Of a stretch of DNA of 41,062 nt, positions 7,163 through 15,097 are shown in pieces (position 1 is the first letter of the stretch; each line of letters begins with the position of its first letter). The notes below the pieces were generated by a model. That model was not told the origin of the DNA, did no database searches, and saw only the letters and a program-made list of their open reading frames with translations. Source of the DNA: Candidatus Saccharimonadota bacterium. Its GTDB lineage: Bacteria > Patescibacteriota > Saccharimonadia > Saccharimonadales > Saccharimonadaceae. The stretch spans positions 1 through 41,062 of the forward strand of contig JAILSC010000004.1 in the NCBI GenBank assembly GCA_024697865.1. The letters are read 5' to 3'. A program made the position numbers and the translations under genes.

Positions 7163-7675
7163 TTATTCATTATAGCACATTAATTCAAACATCGCAATCC
7201 CTGCCGCCACTGAAACATTAAAAGATTCCTTCTGGCCTCGCATCGGGATCTCTAAAAACAGGTCAATTATCTCATAGAGCGAATCGTCAATCCCCTCTAC
7301 TTCTTCACCTAAAACTAGCACCACCTGGTCCGACAATCGCTCTTTCAATCCCTTATCGCTCAAAGCAATTAATCTTTCATCTTGAATATTGTTTTCTAAG
7401 CCTACAATCTGCCATCCCTGATTATGCCATTTTTTTAAATCGGTCAATATATCACCAGACGAATAAATCTCTAGTAAATCTTCTGCCCCTAACGCTGTCT
7501 TGTGGATCTCCCGGTCCAATTTGTCCCTTAAATGCGGCAACAAATTAGCGTCATGCACTCTCGGAGTATACCCGGATAATACTACCCCCGAAACCCCTAG
7601 GCCCTCAGCCGTACGTAGAATCGCTCCTACATTATAACAGGACCGAATATTGTGCAAAACTAATTTCAATTTCAT
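7163..7675 (-). CDS. SPOUT (TrmH/SpoU-family) RNA methyltransferase
   Basis: RNA ribose 2'-O-methyltransferase of the SPOUT superfamily. The three family motifs are present: N-terminal NIRSCYNVGAILRTAEGLG (with the motif-1 Asn and Arg), central VVLVLGEEVEGI, and C-terminal IPMRGQKESFNVSVAAGIAMFEL, which forms the SAM-binding knot. Its 170 residues correspond to the catalytic domain alone, as in TrmL-type tRNA methylases, so tRNA is the likely substrate but rRNA is not excluded. The ATG overlaps the leuS TGA stop (ATGA), implying coupled translation with leucyl-tRNA synthetase. Confidence 0.9.
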   Translation of the reverse strand: MKLKLVLHNIRSCYNVGAILRTAEGLGVSGVVLSGYTPRVHDANLLPHLRDKLDREIHKTALGAEDLLEIYSSGDILTDLKKWHNQGWQIVGLENNIQDERLIALSDKGLKERLSDQVVLVLGEEVEGIDDSLYEIIDLFLEIPMRGQKESFNVSVAAGIAMFELMCYNE

Positions 7676-10044
7676 ACTACAATATTCACCAGTTTGGCTT
7701 TCTTCACAAAAATCGTCTTTTTCACTCCCTCGGTTGTGTATTTCTGGACTTTTTTCTCAGCTAGGGCCATTTCTACAATTTTGGCTTCATCTTCCAAATC
7801 AGTCACATCCACCATTAGCTTAGCTCTCAGTTTACCGTTCACCTGTACTACCACTTCAGCTGTATCCGCCACCAAATATTTTTCTTCCCACTTTGGCCAT
7901 TCATCATCGGCGCCTAATCTTTCCAACATTTCGCTTGCCAAATGCGGCGCAAACGGCTTGAGTAACTTCGAAAGAATTATCAAATCCTCTTTGGTCGCTC
8001 CTACTTTATATAATTCGTTCACATATTCCATCAACGCCGCCACCGCCGTGTTGAACTGGCATTTATAGATGTCCTCGGTGACTTTCTTGATGGTTTTATG
8101 GCGAATATGAGTCAATTCCTGATTCGGGGAATTTCGGAGCGCGGCAGCGCGAGAGTTAGCGCCGGCCGCCCGTGGCGACGGGCCGGCCGGACGCGACCCC
8201 GAACAGGAATTGATTACATCTGCATTTAATAAGTTGTAGCATCGATTAAGGAATCGATAAACACCGCCAACACTTCGTGGATCCCACGCTGCATCTAGCT
8301 CCACCGGCCCGATGAACATCTCGTAAGTACGCAAAGTATCTGCTCCATAGCCATCATTAATCACATCCAGAGGATCGATCACGTTACCCTTGGATTTGCT
8401 CATCTTCTTGCCATCCGGGGCGTTAATATAACCATGATAAATCAATTTTTTGATCGGCTCGCGGAATGGCAAATATCCTTCATCCGCAAAGAATTTACAC
8501 CAGAATCTTACATACAATAGATGCGCTACTGCGTGGTCCGCCCCTACGTAAATATCCGTTGGCGCCCAATATTTAATGGCCACTGGATCCCAAGCATGCT
8601 CGGCATCATGCGGCGATACATATCGCCACAAGTACCACGAAGAACAAGCATACCCATCGAGCGTATCTGTTTCTCGCGTACACTCTTCCATGTGAGTTTC
8701 ACCGGTTTCTGGATCTACCACTGGAATTTCTACCTTCAACCAATCTTTGGCTTTTGCTAGCGCGCTTCGCCCTGAAGAATCCGGTTTGTAGTCATCAATT
8801 TCTGGCAACATTACTGGCAACTGGTCTTCCGGAATCGGATGCGCATTACCGTCTTTATCGTAGGCAATCGGAATCGGACAGCCCCAATATCGCTGACGGG
8901 AAATCAGCCAATCTCGCATTCGGTAAGTTGTTTTCGGTGTACCAAACTTATCAAACTCACACAACTCTGTCTCCACTATTGGCAAATCAAATTTTTCGGC
9001 AAATTCCTTATCTCGTTCATCCATCGCTGGTACCGCCATAATCGCTCCGGTTCCATAACCGCTCAAAACATAATCTGCCACCCAGATCGGAATTTTTTCT
9101 TTTGTCGCCGGGTTAATCGCATACGCTCCCGTAAACACCCCTGTCTTCTCCTTATTTTCTTGACGCTCAATTTCCGACTTTTTCATCGCCTCAGCTTTGT
9201 AAGCCATTACTTCTTCCCGTGCATCGTCGCTCACTAACGCTTCCAACCCTGCGTACTCAGGAGCCACCACCAAGAATGTCGCACCATAAATCGTATCCGG
9301 TCGGGTGGTAAACACCGTAATATGTGGCGCGCCCCCTTCTACCTTAAATTCAATCTCTGCGCCGGTCGATCGTCCGATCCAATTTTTCTGCATCGTTTTA
9401 ATCTTCTCTGGCCAGTCTAGTGCATCAACCTCGTCTAAGAGCTCGTCCGCATACTCGGTGATTTTAAAGAACCACTGTTTCATCTTTTTCTTCTCTACTT
9501 CGTGACCACAGCGCCAGCAACAACCATTCTCCACCTGTTCATTGGCCAACACTGTCTGGTCTACTGGACACCACCACTGGTAAGACTCTTTCTGATACGC
9601 TAGTCCCTTCTTGTACAACTGCAGAAAACACCATTGTGTCCACTTATAATACTCCGGATCCGAGGTGTTAATTTCTCGGTCCCAATCAATAGCGTAACCT
9701 AGTCTTTTTGCCTGCTTTCGGAAATTTGCCACATTCTCGGCCGTTACGTCCTTCGGCGATCGCCCAGTTTTAATCGCATAATTCTCCGCCGGCAAACCAA
9801 AAGTATCATAACCAAACGGACGCATCACATTTAATCGTTGCTGTCCATAAAATCGCGTCAATACATCTACGATCGTAAAATTCCGTACGTGACCTACATG
9901 TAGGCCCGCTCCGCTCGGATAGGGAAACATCTCCGCAAGATACATCTTCGGTGCGCCGTCTTTTTCTACGGCCTTATACGGTTTCTCCTGTTCCCAAATT
10001 TTCTGCCATTTTTCTTCGATTTTCAGTGGTTCGTATCTTTCCAT
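7672..10044 (-). CDS. leuS: Leucyl-tRNA synthetase
   Basis: Class I synthetase charging tRNA-Leu. Signatures are the HIGH-type HVGH at residues 49-52 in PYPSGAGLHVGHVRNFT, a zinc-ribbon stretch with CxxC pairs around residues 160-180, an editing domain containing TTRPDTIYGATFLVVAPE, and KMSKS in DGKKMSKSKGN near residue 545. At 790 residues the length is near normal. Between the catalytic core and the anticodon-binding domain there is an odd Ser/Arg/Pro/Ala-rich stretch (about residues 611-645) coded by a GC-rich palindromic insert (8112-8213). The stop is TGA, which shows UGA is not reassigned. An extended -10 ends 7 nt before the ATG, so the mRNA is probably leaderless. Confidence 0.98.
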   Translation of the reverse strand: MERYEPLKIEEKWQKIWEQEKPYKAVEKDGAPKMYLAEMFPYPSGAGLHVGHVRNFTIVDVLTRFYGQQRLNVMRPFGYDTFGLPAENYAIKTGRSPKDVTAENVANFRKQAKRLGYAIDWDREINTSDPEYYKWTQWCFLQLYKKGLAYQKESYQWWCPVDQTVLANEQVENGCCWRCGHEVEKKKMKQWFFKITEYADELLDEVDALDWPEKIKTMQKNWIGRSTGAEIEFKVEGGAPHITVFTTRPDTIYGATFLVVAPEYAGLEALVSDDAREEVMAYKAEAMKKSEIERQENKEKTGVFTGAYAINPATKEKIPIWVADYVLSGYGTGAIMAVPAMDERDKEFAEKFDLPIVETELCEFDKFGTPKTTYRMRDWLISRQRYWGCPIPIAYDKDGNAHPIPEDQLPVMLPEIDDYKPDSSGRSALAKAKDWLKVEIPVVDPETGETHMEECTRETDTLDGYACSSWYLWRYVSPHDAEHAWDPVAIKYWAPTDIYVGADHAVAHLLYVRFWCKFFADEGYLPFREPIKKLIYHGYINAPDGKKMSKSKGNVIDPLDVINDGYGADTLRTYEMFIGPVELDAAWDPRSVGGVYRFLNRCYNLLNADVINSCSGSRPAGPSPRAAGANSRAAALRNSPNQELTHIRHKTIKKVTEDIYKCQFNTAVAALMEYVNELYKVGATKEDLIILSKLLKPFAPHLASEMLERLGADDEWPKWEEKYLVADTAEVVVQVNGKLRAKLMVDVTDLEDEAKIVEMALAEKKVQKYTTEGVKKTIFVKKAKLVNIVV
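8112..8213. repeat. GC-rich palindromic element inserted in frame in leuS
   Basis: A 102-bp segment, far richer in GC than its surroundings, bounded by arms TCAATTCCTG[A]TTCGGGG and its complement (8112-8129 with 8197-8213). Inside are a hairpin around CGCGGCAGCGCG and a larger one with arms near CCGGCCG-CCCGT and ACGGGCCGGCCGG. Its length is 34 codons, so the reading frame is kept. It encodes a low-complexity Ser/Arg/Pro/Ala peptide with no counterpart in LeuRS. It shares GGCCGGACGC with the inverted repeat at 10052-10163. It is reminiscent of the palindromic elements inserted in Rickettsia genes. Confidence 0.7.
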
Positions 10045-10051
10045 AACCCAT

Positions 10052-10060
10052 ATTATAACA
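10052..10060 (-). promoter_or_regulatory. Extended -10 of leuS
   Basis: TGTTATAAT on the minus strand ends 7 nt before the leuS ATG. No good -35 is visible, and transcription should begin at or next to the ATG. Confidence 0.6.
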
Positions 10061-10154
10061 CGAAAATGCCCTTTTGAGGACCGTAAGCTTGGCCGGACGC
10101 CCCTTGGGACGCGTTCTTTCGCAGCCTTAAGCGTGTCCGAGAAAGGGCTTTTCG

Positions 10155-10163
10155 TGTTATAAT
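10155..10163 (+). promoter_or_regulatory. Extended -10 of glutaredoxin gene
   Basis: TGTTATAAT on the plus strand ends 6 nt before the ATG at 10170, so the transcript is probably leaderless. Confidence 0.6.
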
Positions 10164-10169
10164 GAGATT

Positions 10170-10370
10170 ATGATAAAAGTATACACTACTCCCACTTGTG
10201 CTTACTGCCACGCCCTTATGGACTGGCTCGATAGCAAAGGTATTGAATACGTAGAAATGGATGCCACTAAAGAAGAGGGCATTACTTCTGTCCCTGTCAC
10301 CGAAATAAACGGTGAACGCATCGTCGGTTTCGACCGTCCCGCTATCAAACGCGCCCTTAAGAATCTTTAA
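10170..10370 (+). CDS. Small glutaredoxin/NrdH-like thioredoxin-fold protein
   Basis: Redox-active thioredoxin-fold protein of 66 residues. MIKVYTTPTCAYCHALMDWLD has the CxxC active site as CAYC at residues 10-13. The cis-proline segment is TSVPVTEI and the C-terminal GFDRPAIKRAL matches the family. It is about ten residues shorter than common glutaredoxins or NrdH, between helix 1 and the cis-Pro strand. It could reduce ribonucleotide reductase or protein disulfides; the sequence does not decide. Its 3' end overlaps the glycosyltransferase gene by 14 nt, tail to tail, with no terminator between them. Confidence 0.9.
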   Translation: MIKVYTTPTCAYCHALMDWLDSKGIEYVEMDATKEEGITSVPVTEINGERIVGFDRPAIKRALKNL

Positions 10371-11619
10371 CCACTTGCCGATAAATATTCTCGAACTTAT
10401 CTAGGGTCCTTTCGAAGTCGTGCTCGGCAGCAATTTTAAGAGAAGCCTGGGCAAATTTTTCCCGCGTCTTTTTATCTGTCAGAATGTTAATCATCGCATT
10501 CGCTATCGCTTGAGTGTCTCCGGCTTCACACAGCACTCCATTTACGCCATCCTGGCATACTTCCGCCACTGCGCCCTTGTCTACTGCAATTAAAGGCATA
10601 CCGCAAGCCGCCGCCTCAATCAAAACAATCCCTTGCGTTTCAATTGGCGAAGCCGTCACGAATATCTGCCCCATTTGATAAATCTCATACAAATCCGGCG
10701 GCAATACCTTGCCTAAAAGTACCACCGATCCAGTTAGTCCTAATTTCAGACTCAAACCTTCCAACCGCGCTTTATCAGTCCCATCCCCCACAATCACTAG
10801 CAGCGGGTCTATCCCTATTTTCGCTAATTCTGTACGCGCCTTATTAAAGGCTTCGACTACTAGCCCGACTTGTTTTTCCGGATCCAATCTCCCTACATAT
10901 AGCACCACTGGCCGATCAGGCGCCACTCCGTATTTTTCATAAACTGTCTTTGGCGCTTTCCCTGGTTTAAAACACGTCAAATCCACCCCATTTGAAACTG
11001 CCGCCACCGGTACACCTAAATCTCGTCGCATATCTTTCAGTAGCCCTCGAATTGCTCGCTCCGTCGGCATGGTCACAAAATCACTTTTACTTTGCCGATT
11101 CCGGAAATACGTCGAAAGCACCACGTTTGCCCCTTTCTTCACCACAGAAGGCATCTTCAAAGAATCCGTCAACACTTCTGGTTGATTATGTTCCGTGGTT
11201 ACTACCGGTATATTATGCCGCCGCGCATACCCCACTACAGAAAGCCCAATCGGATCCGACACCTGTACATGTACTACATCCGGTTTAAACTCATCCAAAA
11301 TTTGTCGCACTTCTCTAAACGGAAACACCGACACCCTTAGTCCGTGTCGATAAAACAATTGCGGCAACTTCACTCGTCCAACTTGTTTTTTCTCAGGCAC
11401 TTCATGAATTTGATCTGGATAGACCTTTGCATCTACCGACTTCAAATAGCAAACTCGCACCCCGTCCTGTGTTTTCGTATAATTTTTGCCAGTAGTGGAC
11501 GGGCAGATTACCAATACCTCATGCCCCCGCTTAGCCAAACCACAAGCCAAATTGTGCGAGAACACCGCCACCCCGTTAATTTGAGGATAATACACAGCGG
11601 TGGCTATTACGATACGCAC
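10357..11619 (-). CDS. GT4-family glycosyltransferase
   Basis: GT-B fold glycosyltransferase, probably acting on a membrane lipid or cell-wall precursor. The N-terminus VRIVIATAVYYPQINGVAVF with HNLACGLAKRGHEV is the acceptor domain. The donor domain has VLYVGRLDPEKQVGLVVEAF and the EX7E motif in ETQGIVLIEAAACG. It is closest in style to glucosyl-diacylglycerol synthases and PimB-like enzymes. I place the start at the GTG at 11617-11619, which overlaps the ctpA stop (TAGTG) and follows AAAGGAG. This gives 420 residues. A longer reading from 11745 would add 42 unrelated residues inside ctpA. It is the last gene of the ftsE-to-GT run. Confidence 0.9.
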   Translation of the reverse strand: MRIVIATAVYYPQINGVAVFSHNLACGLAKRGHEVLVICPSTTGKNYTKTQDGVRVCYLKSVDAKVYPDQIHEVPEKKQVGRVKLPQLFYRHGLRVSVFPFREVRQILDEFKPDVVHVQVSDPIGLSVVGYARRHNIPVVTTEHNQPEVLTDSLKMPSVVKKGANVVLSTYFRNRQSKSDFVTMPTERAIRGLLKDMRRDLGVPVAAVSNGVDLTCFKPGKAPKTVYEKYGVAPDRPVVLYVGRLDPEKQVGLVVEAFNKARTELAKIGIDPLLVIVGDGTDKARLEGLSLKLGLTGSVVLLGKVLPPDLYEIYQMGQIFVTASPIETQGIVLIEAAACGMPLIAVDKGAVAEVCQDGVNGVLCEAGDTQAIANAMINILTDKKTREKFAQASLKIAAEHDFERTLDKFENIYRQVVKDS

Positions 11620-12812
11620 TACAGCTCCTTTGCTTTGTCCAATTGCGGATCCCGCATCGCGTTGATGTCTTCGTAGGTCCGCTCTACTTCTACATCTGGA
11701 GTAATACCCTCCCCGTTGATCGAGCGTTCTTTTGGCGTAAACCATTCGGCCGTAGTCACTTTCAAAGTACTGCCGCCAGACAAATTATACAAATTCTGAA
11801 CTACCCCCTTGCCGTAAGTCTTCTCCCCGACGAGTGTAGCCTTACCATAATCTTGTAAAGCTCCCGCCGCGATTTCTGAGGCCGAAGCTGTTGAGCCATT
11901 GACCAGCACAATAGTCTTTATGTCCTTCAAAATAGCCTTACCGGAATTAGAATTTTCCGTGGAATCGCCAAAATGTTTAGATTTCTGAATCAAAATTGGC
12001 TCGTTATCCAACCAGAGGCTTAACAAATCTTTTGCCGCCGACACATAGCCCCCGCCATTACCCCTCAGATCCAAAATCACTTTATCCACCCCCTTATCCT
12101 TGAATTCATTAGTAAAGCCCTGAATCATTGTTCCAGTATTATCATCAAATCTAGTTATCGTAATAATTGCCGTAGAGCCATCATAATCAACATAAGCCGA
12201 AACATTATTTATCTTCTCTCGTTCCATGGTGAAAGATTTTTCTTTACCATCTCGTACGACCGTAACACTTACCTCAGTGCCCTGATCACCTCGCACCTTC
12301 TTAGCGATTTCCTCGCTAGATAGAGTGTAGACTTCTTCGCCATCCACTTTGTACAAAATATCTCCAGCCAATATTCCTGCTCTGCGAGCTGGATTATCTG
12401 GCAAAGTTCTTAACACTCTTACGTAACCATCGCGCTCGCCAATCTCTACTCCAATACCCGAGCCTACATTACCGTGTAAATCATCATAAAAATCCGAAGA
12501 TGTTTCTGAATCCATATAAACCGTATATTTATCGCCCAAAGATTCCGTCAAGCCTTTTTTGGCTCCTTCGATTGCCTCACTCTCAGAAATTTCGCCATTA
12601 TAAGTCGTAGCTAGTTTATCGTATACTTCATCTAGAGCCGACCAGTTGACCTTGGTGCTATTCCCGGATAAACCCAAATATGGACCAAATCCACCAAACA
12701 AATTTCCCCAGTTCGCCCCAATAACTCCCCCCACAACTGCCAGCACCGCACCGATAATAATCGCGCTGCTCAAATTAACTTTTTTTTCTTTCCACTCCTT
12801 TTTTTCTTCCAT
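11619..12812 (-). CDS. S41 family C-terminal processing peptidase (CtpA-type)
   Basis: Membrane-anchored periplasmic-side serine protease of 397 residues. An N-terminal hydrophobic segment (about residues 17-38) is followed by a PDZ domain (GIGVEIGERDGYVRV...PARRAGILAGD) and the S41 catalytic domain. The Ser/Lys dyad is expected in NGSTASASE and GEKTYGKG. The linker ILDLRGNGGGY is characteristic. The C-terminal segment NGEGITPDVEVERT is typical of the family. Such proteases trim or degrade cell-wall hydrolases and their regulators. Its place just after the CHAP hydrolase suggests it acts on that protein or on the FtsEX complex, an inference. An extended -10 lies 6 nt before the ATG. Confidence 0.95.
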   Translation of the reverse strand: MEEKKEWKEKKVNLSSAIIIGAVLAVVGGVIGANWGNLFGGFGPYLGLSGNSTKVNWSALDEVYDKLATTYNGEISESEAIEGAKKGLTESLGDKYTVYMDSETSSDFYDDLHGNVGSGIGVEIGERDGYVRVLRTLPDNPARRAGILAGDILYKVDGEEVYTLSSEEIAKKVRGDQGTEVSVTVVRDGKEKSFTMEREKINNVSAYVDYDGSTAIITITRFDDNTGTMIQGFTNEFKDKGVDKVILDLRGNGGGYVSAAKDLLSLWLDNEPILIQKSKHFGDSTENSNSGKAILKDIKTIVLVNGSTASASEIAAGALQDYGKATLVGEKTYGKGVVQNLYNLSGGSTLKVTTAEWFTPKERSINGEGITPDVEVERTYEDINAMRDPQLDKAKEL

Positions 12813-12818
12813 TACTCA

Positions 12819-12827
12819 ATTATAGCA
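12819..12827 (-). promoter_or_regulatory. Extended -10 of the S41 peptidase gene
   Basis: TGCTATAAT on the minus strand ends 6 nt before the ATG, with no good -35. It predicts a leaderless mRNA. Confidence 0.55.
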
Positions 12828-12834
12828 CAAGAAT

Positions 12835-13995
12835 TTAAAAGTGGATATAATTGTACTGGCCAACTTCTCCTGCCGGAATTGTCCTAGCCCCGAAGTCACC
12901 ATAGTGAAAACTGCCCGAATAAAGTCTGGTAGCTTCTGCGTTATTATACTCAGTTACGTTAATGGAACCATCGCCGTTAACACTCTCTACCCAGAAGACG
13001 TGTCCATAAGGATAACCATCCACTTGGCCCACTGTCCCGGCCGCCGGAGAATTATCTACTCGGTATCCAGCCGCCCTAGCGTAATCGTCCCAAGAGTAGG
13101 CGTGGCCCCAAGCTAGATAAACGCCGTAATACTCATAAGCCTTCCAGCCGGCATAGCTTACGCATTCACAAACATAGCCACCTACAGCTCTGCCGTCAAT
13201 ATAAGTCATATAATAATCTTGGCTACCCGGACAATCGCCCTGCCACGGATAGGTATTGTCGCCTGAATAGTAAGCTAAACCGCCTAAACTATCTCGGTGA
13301 GTTTCCTGCCAAGCTCGCTCTGCTGCTTGTTTTTCTTCCCGCGCGGCCTTAGCCACTGCTTCATAGGCATCAGCATCATTCTGATATTTAGCGACTAGTT
13401 GCTCTCGTTCTTGTCGCTTTGCTACCAATTCTTCTTTGGCTTGTTTTTGTTGCGACAATTTGGACTCCACTTTAGCCTTGTCGCTCTCTAGCGCAGCCTT
13501 AGTTTTTTTAATCTTGTTAGATTGAGCGTTAATTTGTTCCCGAGCTACTTGTTCGCGGGCAGCTTTTTCTGCCAAATCCGAAATTGAAACCGAACCAGCT
13601 AAAATTTTGATAGGCTCGGCATTCGATTTAAAATGTTCGTTATGTAGTAAGTCGGCCAAAGCCTCTCTTTCATCTGCAATTTTAGCAGTGTTCTTTTCGA
13701 TTTTAGCTTCCAAGGCTTCAACATCAGCCTTAGTCTCCGCAATTTCTGCTTCCTTAGAAGCAATCTGAGCCGCTGTTTCACTTACCTTAATCTGATAGGC
13801 ATTAGCCGAACTCGTGGCCTGCGCTGCCGCCTTATTAGCTTCAGCTTCTTTTGCCGCCGCTGCCACACACTCGGGTGAACTCTGACAAGCTCGCGACAAG
13901 GCGCTAGCCTGTCCTACATTTAAACTCAAAAACGGCACCGCTAAAAGCACCGTTGCAATTCCTAGAACTGATTTTTGTAAAGTTTTTGTTTTCAT
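12835..13995 (-). CDS. PcsB-like coiled-coil CHAP peptidoglycan hydrolase
   Basis: Secreted cell-wall hydrolase of 386 residues. A signal peptide covers about residues 1-32 (hydrophobic core GIATVLLAVPFLSL, cleavage near ASA). A long Ala/Glu/Lys-rich coiled coil covers ~45-235. A CHAP domain (~255-386) has the catalytic Cys in CECVSYAGWKAY and His in YGHVFWVESV, with a polar VTEYNN following. This layout matches PcsB, whose coiled coil docks on FtsX and whose CHAP domain is switched on by FtsEX. ftsX lies immediately upstream, so the same mechanism is likely here. An extended -10 with a 16-bp palindrome above it (14014-14029) suggests its own control. Confidence 0.93.
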   Translation of the reverse strand: MKTKTLQKSVLGIATVLLAVPFLSLNVGQASALSRACQSSPECVAAAAKEAEANKAAAQATSSANAYQIKVSETAAQIASKEAEIAETKADVEALEAKIEKNTAKIADEREALADLLHNEHFKSNAEPIKILAGSVSISDLAEKAAREQVAREQINAQSNKIKKTKAALESDKAKVESKLSQQKQAKEELVAKRQEREQLVAKYQNDADAYEAVAKAAREEKQAAERAWQETHRDSLGGLAYYSGDNTYPWQGDCPGSQDYYMTYIDGRAVGGYVCECVSYAGWKAYEYYGVYLAWGHAYSWDDYARAAGYRVDNSPAAGTVGQVDGYPYGHVFWVESVNGDGSINVTEYNNAEATRLYSGSFHYGDFGARTIPAGEVGQYNYIHF

Positions 13996-14001
13996 AATTT
14001 T

Positions 14002-14010
14002 ATTATACCA
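14002..14010 (-). promoter_or_regulatory. Extended -10 of the CHAP hydrolase gene
   Basis: TGGTATAAT on the minus strand ends 6 nt before the ATG. It predicts a leaderless mRNA. Confidence 0.55.
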
Positions 14011-14013
14011 TAA

Positions 14014-14029
14014 GCATTATTAATAATGC
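14014..14029. promoter_or_regulatory. Perfect 16-bp palindrome, possible operator
   Basis: GCATTATTAATAATGC is exactly symmetric and lies immediately upstream of the CHAP gene's -10, in the -35/spacer region. It has no T-tract on either side, so it is not a good terminator. It looks like a binding site for a dimeric regulator. Confidence 0.5.
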
Positions 14030-14047
14030 AAGTTTTTGCTGTTTTTT

Positions 14048-15097
14048 TTAAGTTTTGCGCAAATATTTGTGGACTGCCAGTCGCGCCGAAATCCGCCCGA
14101 TCAAAGCTCCGGCCACAATAAAGACCAAGAATACTAACACTAATTGATTAGATTCCAATATACTATTAATCTGGGATACGTCAATTCCGTATTTTGTCAA
14201 TTTAGGCGACATAAACTCAAATCCAAAGTATGAAACAATCCCGGCAACCACCCCCGCAATTACCCCGCAGATTTCAGCTTCCACTAGGAACGGCCCGCGC
14301 ACAAATCCCTTATCTGCCCCTACTAGATTCATCATGTAGATTTCTTCTCGGCGAGAGAAAATCGCCATCCGGATGGTTGAGAAAATAATCAAAATCGAAA
14401 TCACCAAGAACACTATTGCCAGAATAATCCCGCCGGTCCGAGCAATTCGCGCCCAAGAAGTAATAGTATTGATTTCTGCCTGGTTAACATCGTAGGTCGG
14501 CGCCATTTCCTTATCGGTGTTAGCAGTAAACAACTCGTCCGTTTCAACAATTTGCTTAATACTGTTCAAATTATCTACATTGTAGACTTTGATTCGCATT
14601 GTTGCCTGCATTTTAGCGACCATAACGGCAGCCATTTCGCTATCAATCACTTCCAAAATATCATCGCTATTTTCATTTTCTTTGAGAAACTTTTCATATT
14701 CCTGCTCCGAAGTGGAAGTGTCTACTGTTTTGATGTTAGGGTCCGAGCTAATTCGCCCCTCTAATTCGTCCAGCACTTCCTGCGAAGTATTCGGCTTGAA
14801 GTAAATCGTGATATCGATTTTATCCTTCATCATCTCCGCCGTGTTAGTCAGAATCACGCTAGCTACTACCGTCACGAACAAGATGATCAAAGTAATCGCC
14901 ATCACTACGGTAGCTGCAGTTGATAGCCAAATATTCCGGCCAAAGCTCTTGGTTCCATATTTCACAACCCGAGCCTTATTACGCACCACGTGACGATTGC
15001 GATTTTTCTGCATCGTCTTTAGGCCTTTTTTCGAGATACTTTTCAATCTTTGTTCTTTAGCGGCCTTGGTCTGCCCACTCTTTGCTTCGTTTGTCAT
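14048..15097 (-). CDS. ftsX: Cell division protein FtsX
   Basis: Membrane subunit of the FtsEX complex, which relays ATP hydrolysis to cell-wall hydrolases at the septum. It has a basic N-terminal cytoplasmic tail (~50 residues, rich in Lys/Arg/Asn), TM1 (~57-84), and an extracellular loop of ~130 residues containing ITIYFKPNTSQEVLDELE, where hydrolase partners bind. Three more membrane segments follow near residues 225-250, 275-298 and 318-340. The signature SRREEIYMMNLVGADKGFVRGPFLVEA matches the FtsX/MacB core. Its 349 residues are slightly longer than usual because of the N-tail. The start overlaps the ftsE stop (TAATG), so the two are translationally coupled. The PcsB-like gene follows 52 nt downstream. 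Confidence 0.95.
   Translation of the reverse strand: MTNEAKSGQTKAAKEQRLKSISKKGLKTMQKNRNRHVVRNKARVVKYGTKSFGRNIWLSTAATVVMAITLIILFVTVVASVILTNTAEMMKDKIDITIYFKPNTSQEVLDELEGRISSDPNIKTVDTSTSEQEYEKFLKENENSDDILEVIDSEMAAVMVAKMQATMRIKVYNVDNLNSIKQIVETDELFTANTDKEMAPTYDVNQAEINTITSWARIARTGGIILAIVFLVISILIIFSTIRMAIFSRREEIYMMNLVGADKGFVRGPFLVEAEICGVIAGVVAGIVSYFGFEFMSPKLTKYGIDVSQINSILESNQLVLVFLVFIVAGALIGRISARLAVHKYLRKT

Larger units (their letters stand above)
10052..10163. repeat. 112-bp inverted repeat covering the leuS/glutaredoxin divergent promoters
   Basis: Arms 10052-10081 and 10135-10163 are nearly complementary over ~29 nt (ATTATAACACGAAAA...GCCCTTT...GGAC). A GC-rich core (10082-10134) contains GGCCGGACGC, shared with the leuS insert, and smaller internal inversions. 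Each arm ends in an outward-facing TGTTATAAT, so the element supplies a near-symmetric pair of divergent promoters. It could extrude as a cruciform. Confidence 0.7.

Noticed and set aside
7672-7674. Possible reassignment of UGA as in some CPR lineages
   Set aside because: leuS ends properly at TGA overlapping the next ATG, and an RF2 gene is present.
11620-11745. 42-residue N-terminal extension of the glycosyltransferase
   Set aside because: It lies inside ctpA, is basic and unlike GT4 proteins; the GTG at 11619 has AAAGGAG and begins the conserved fold.
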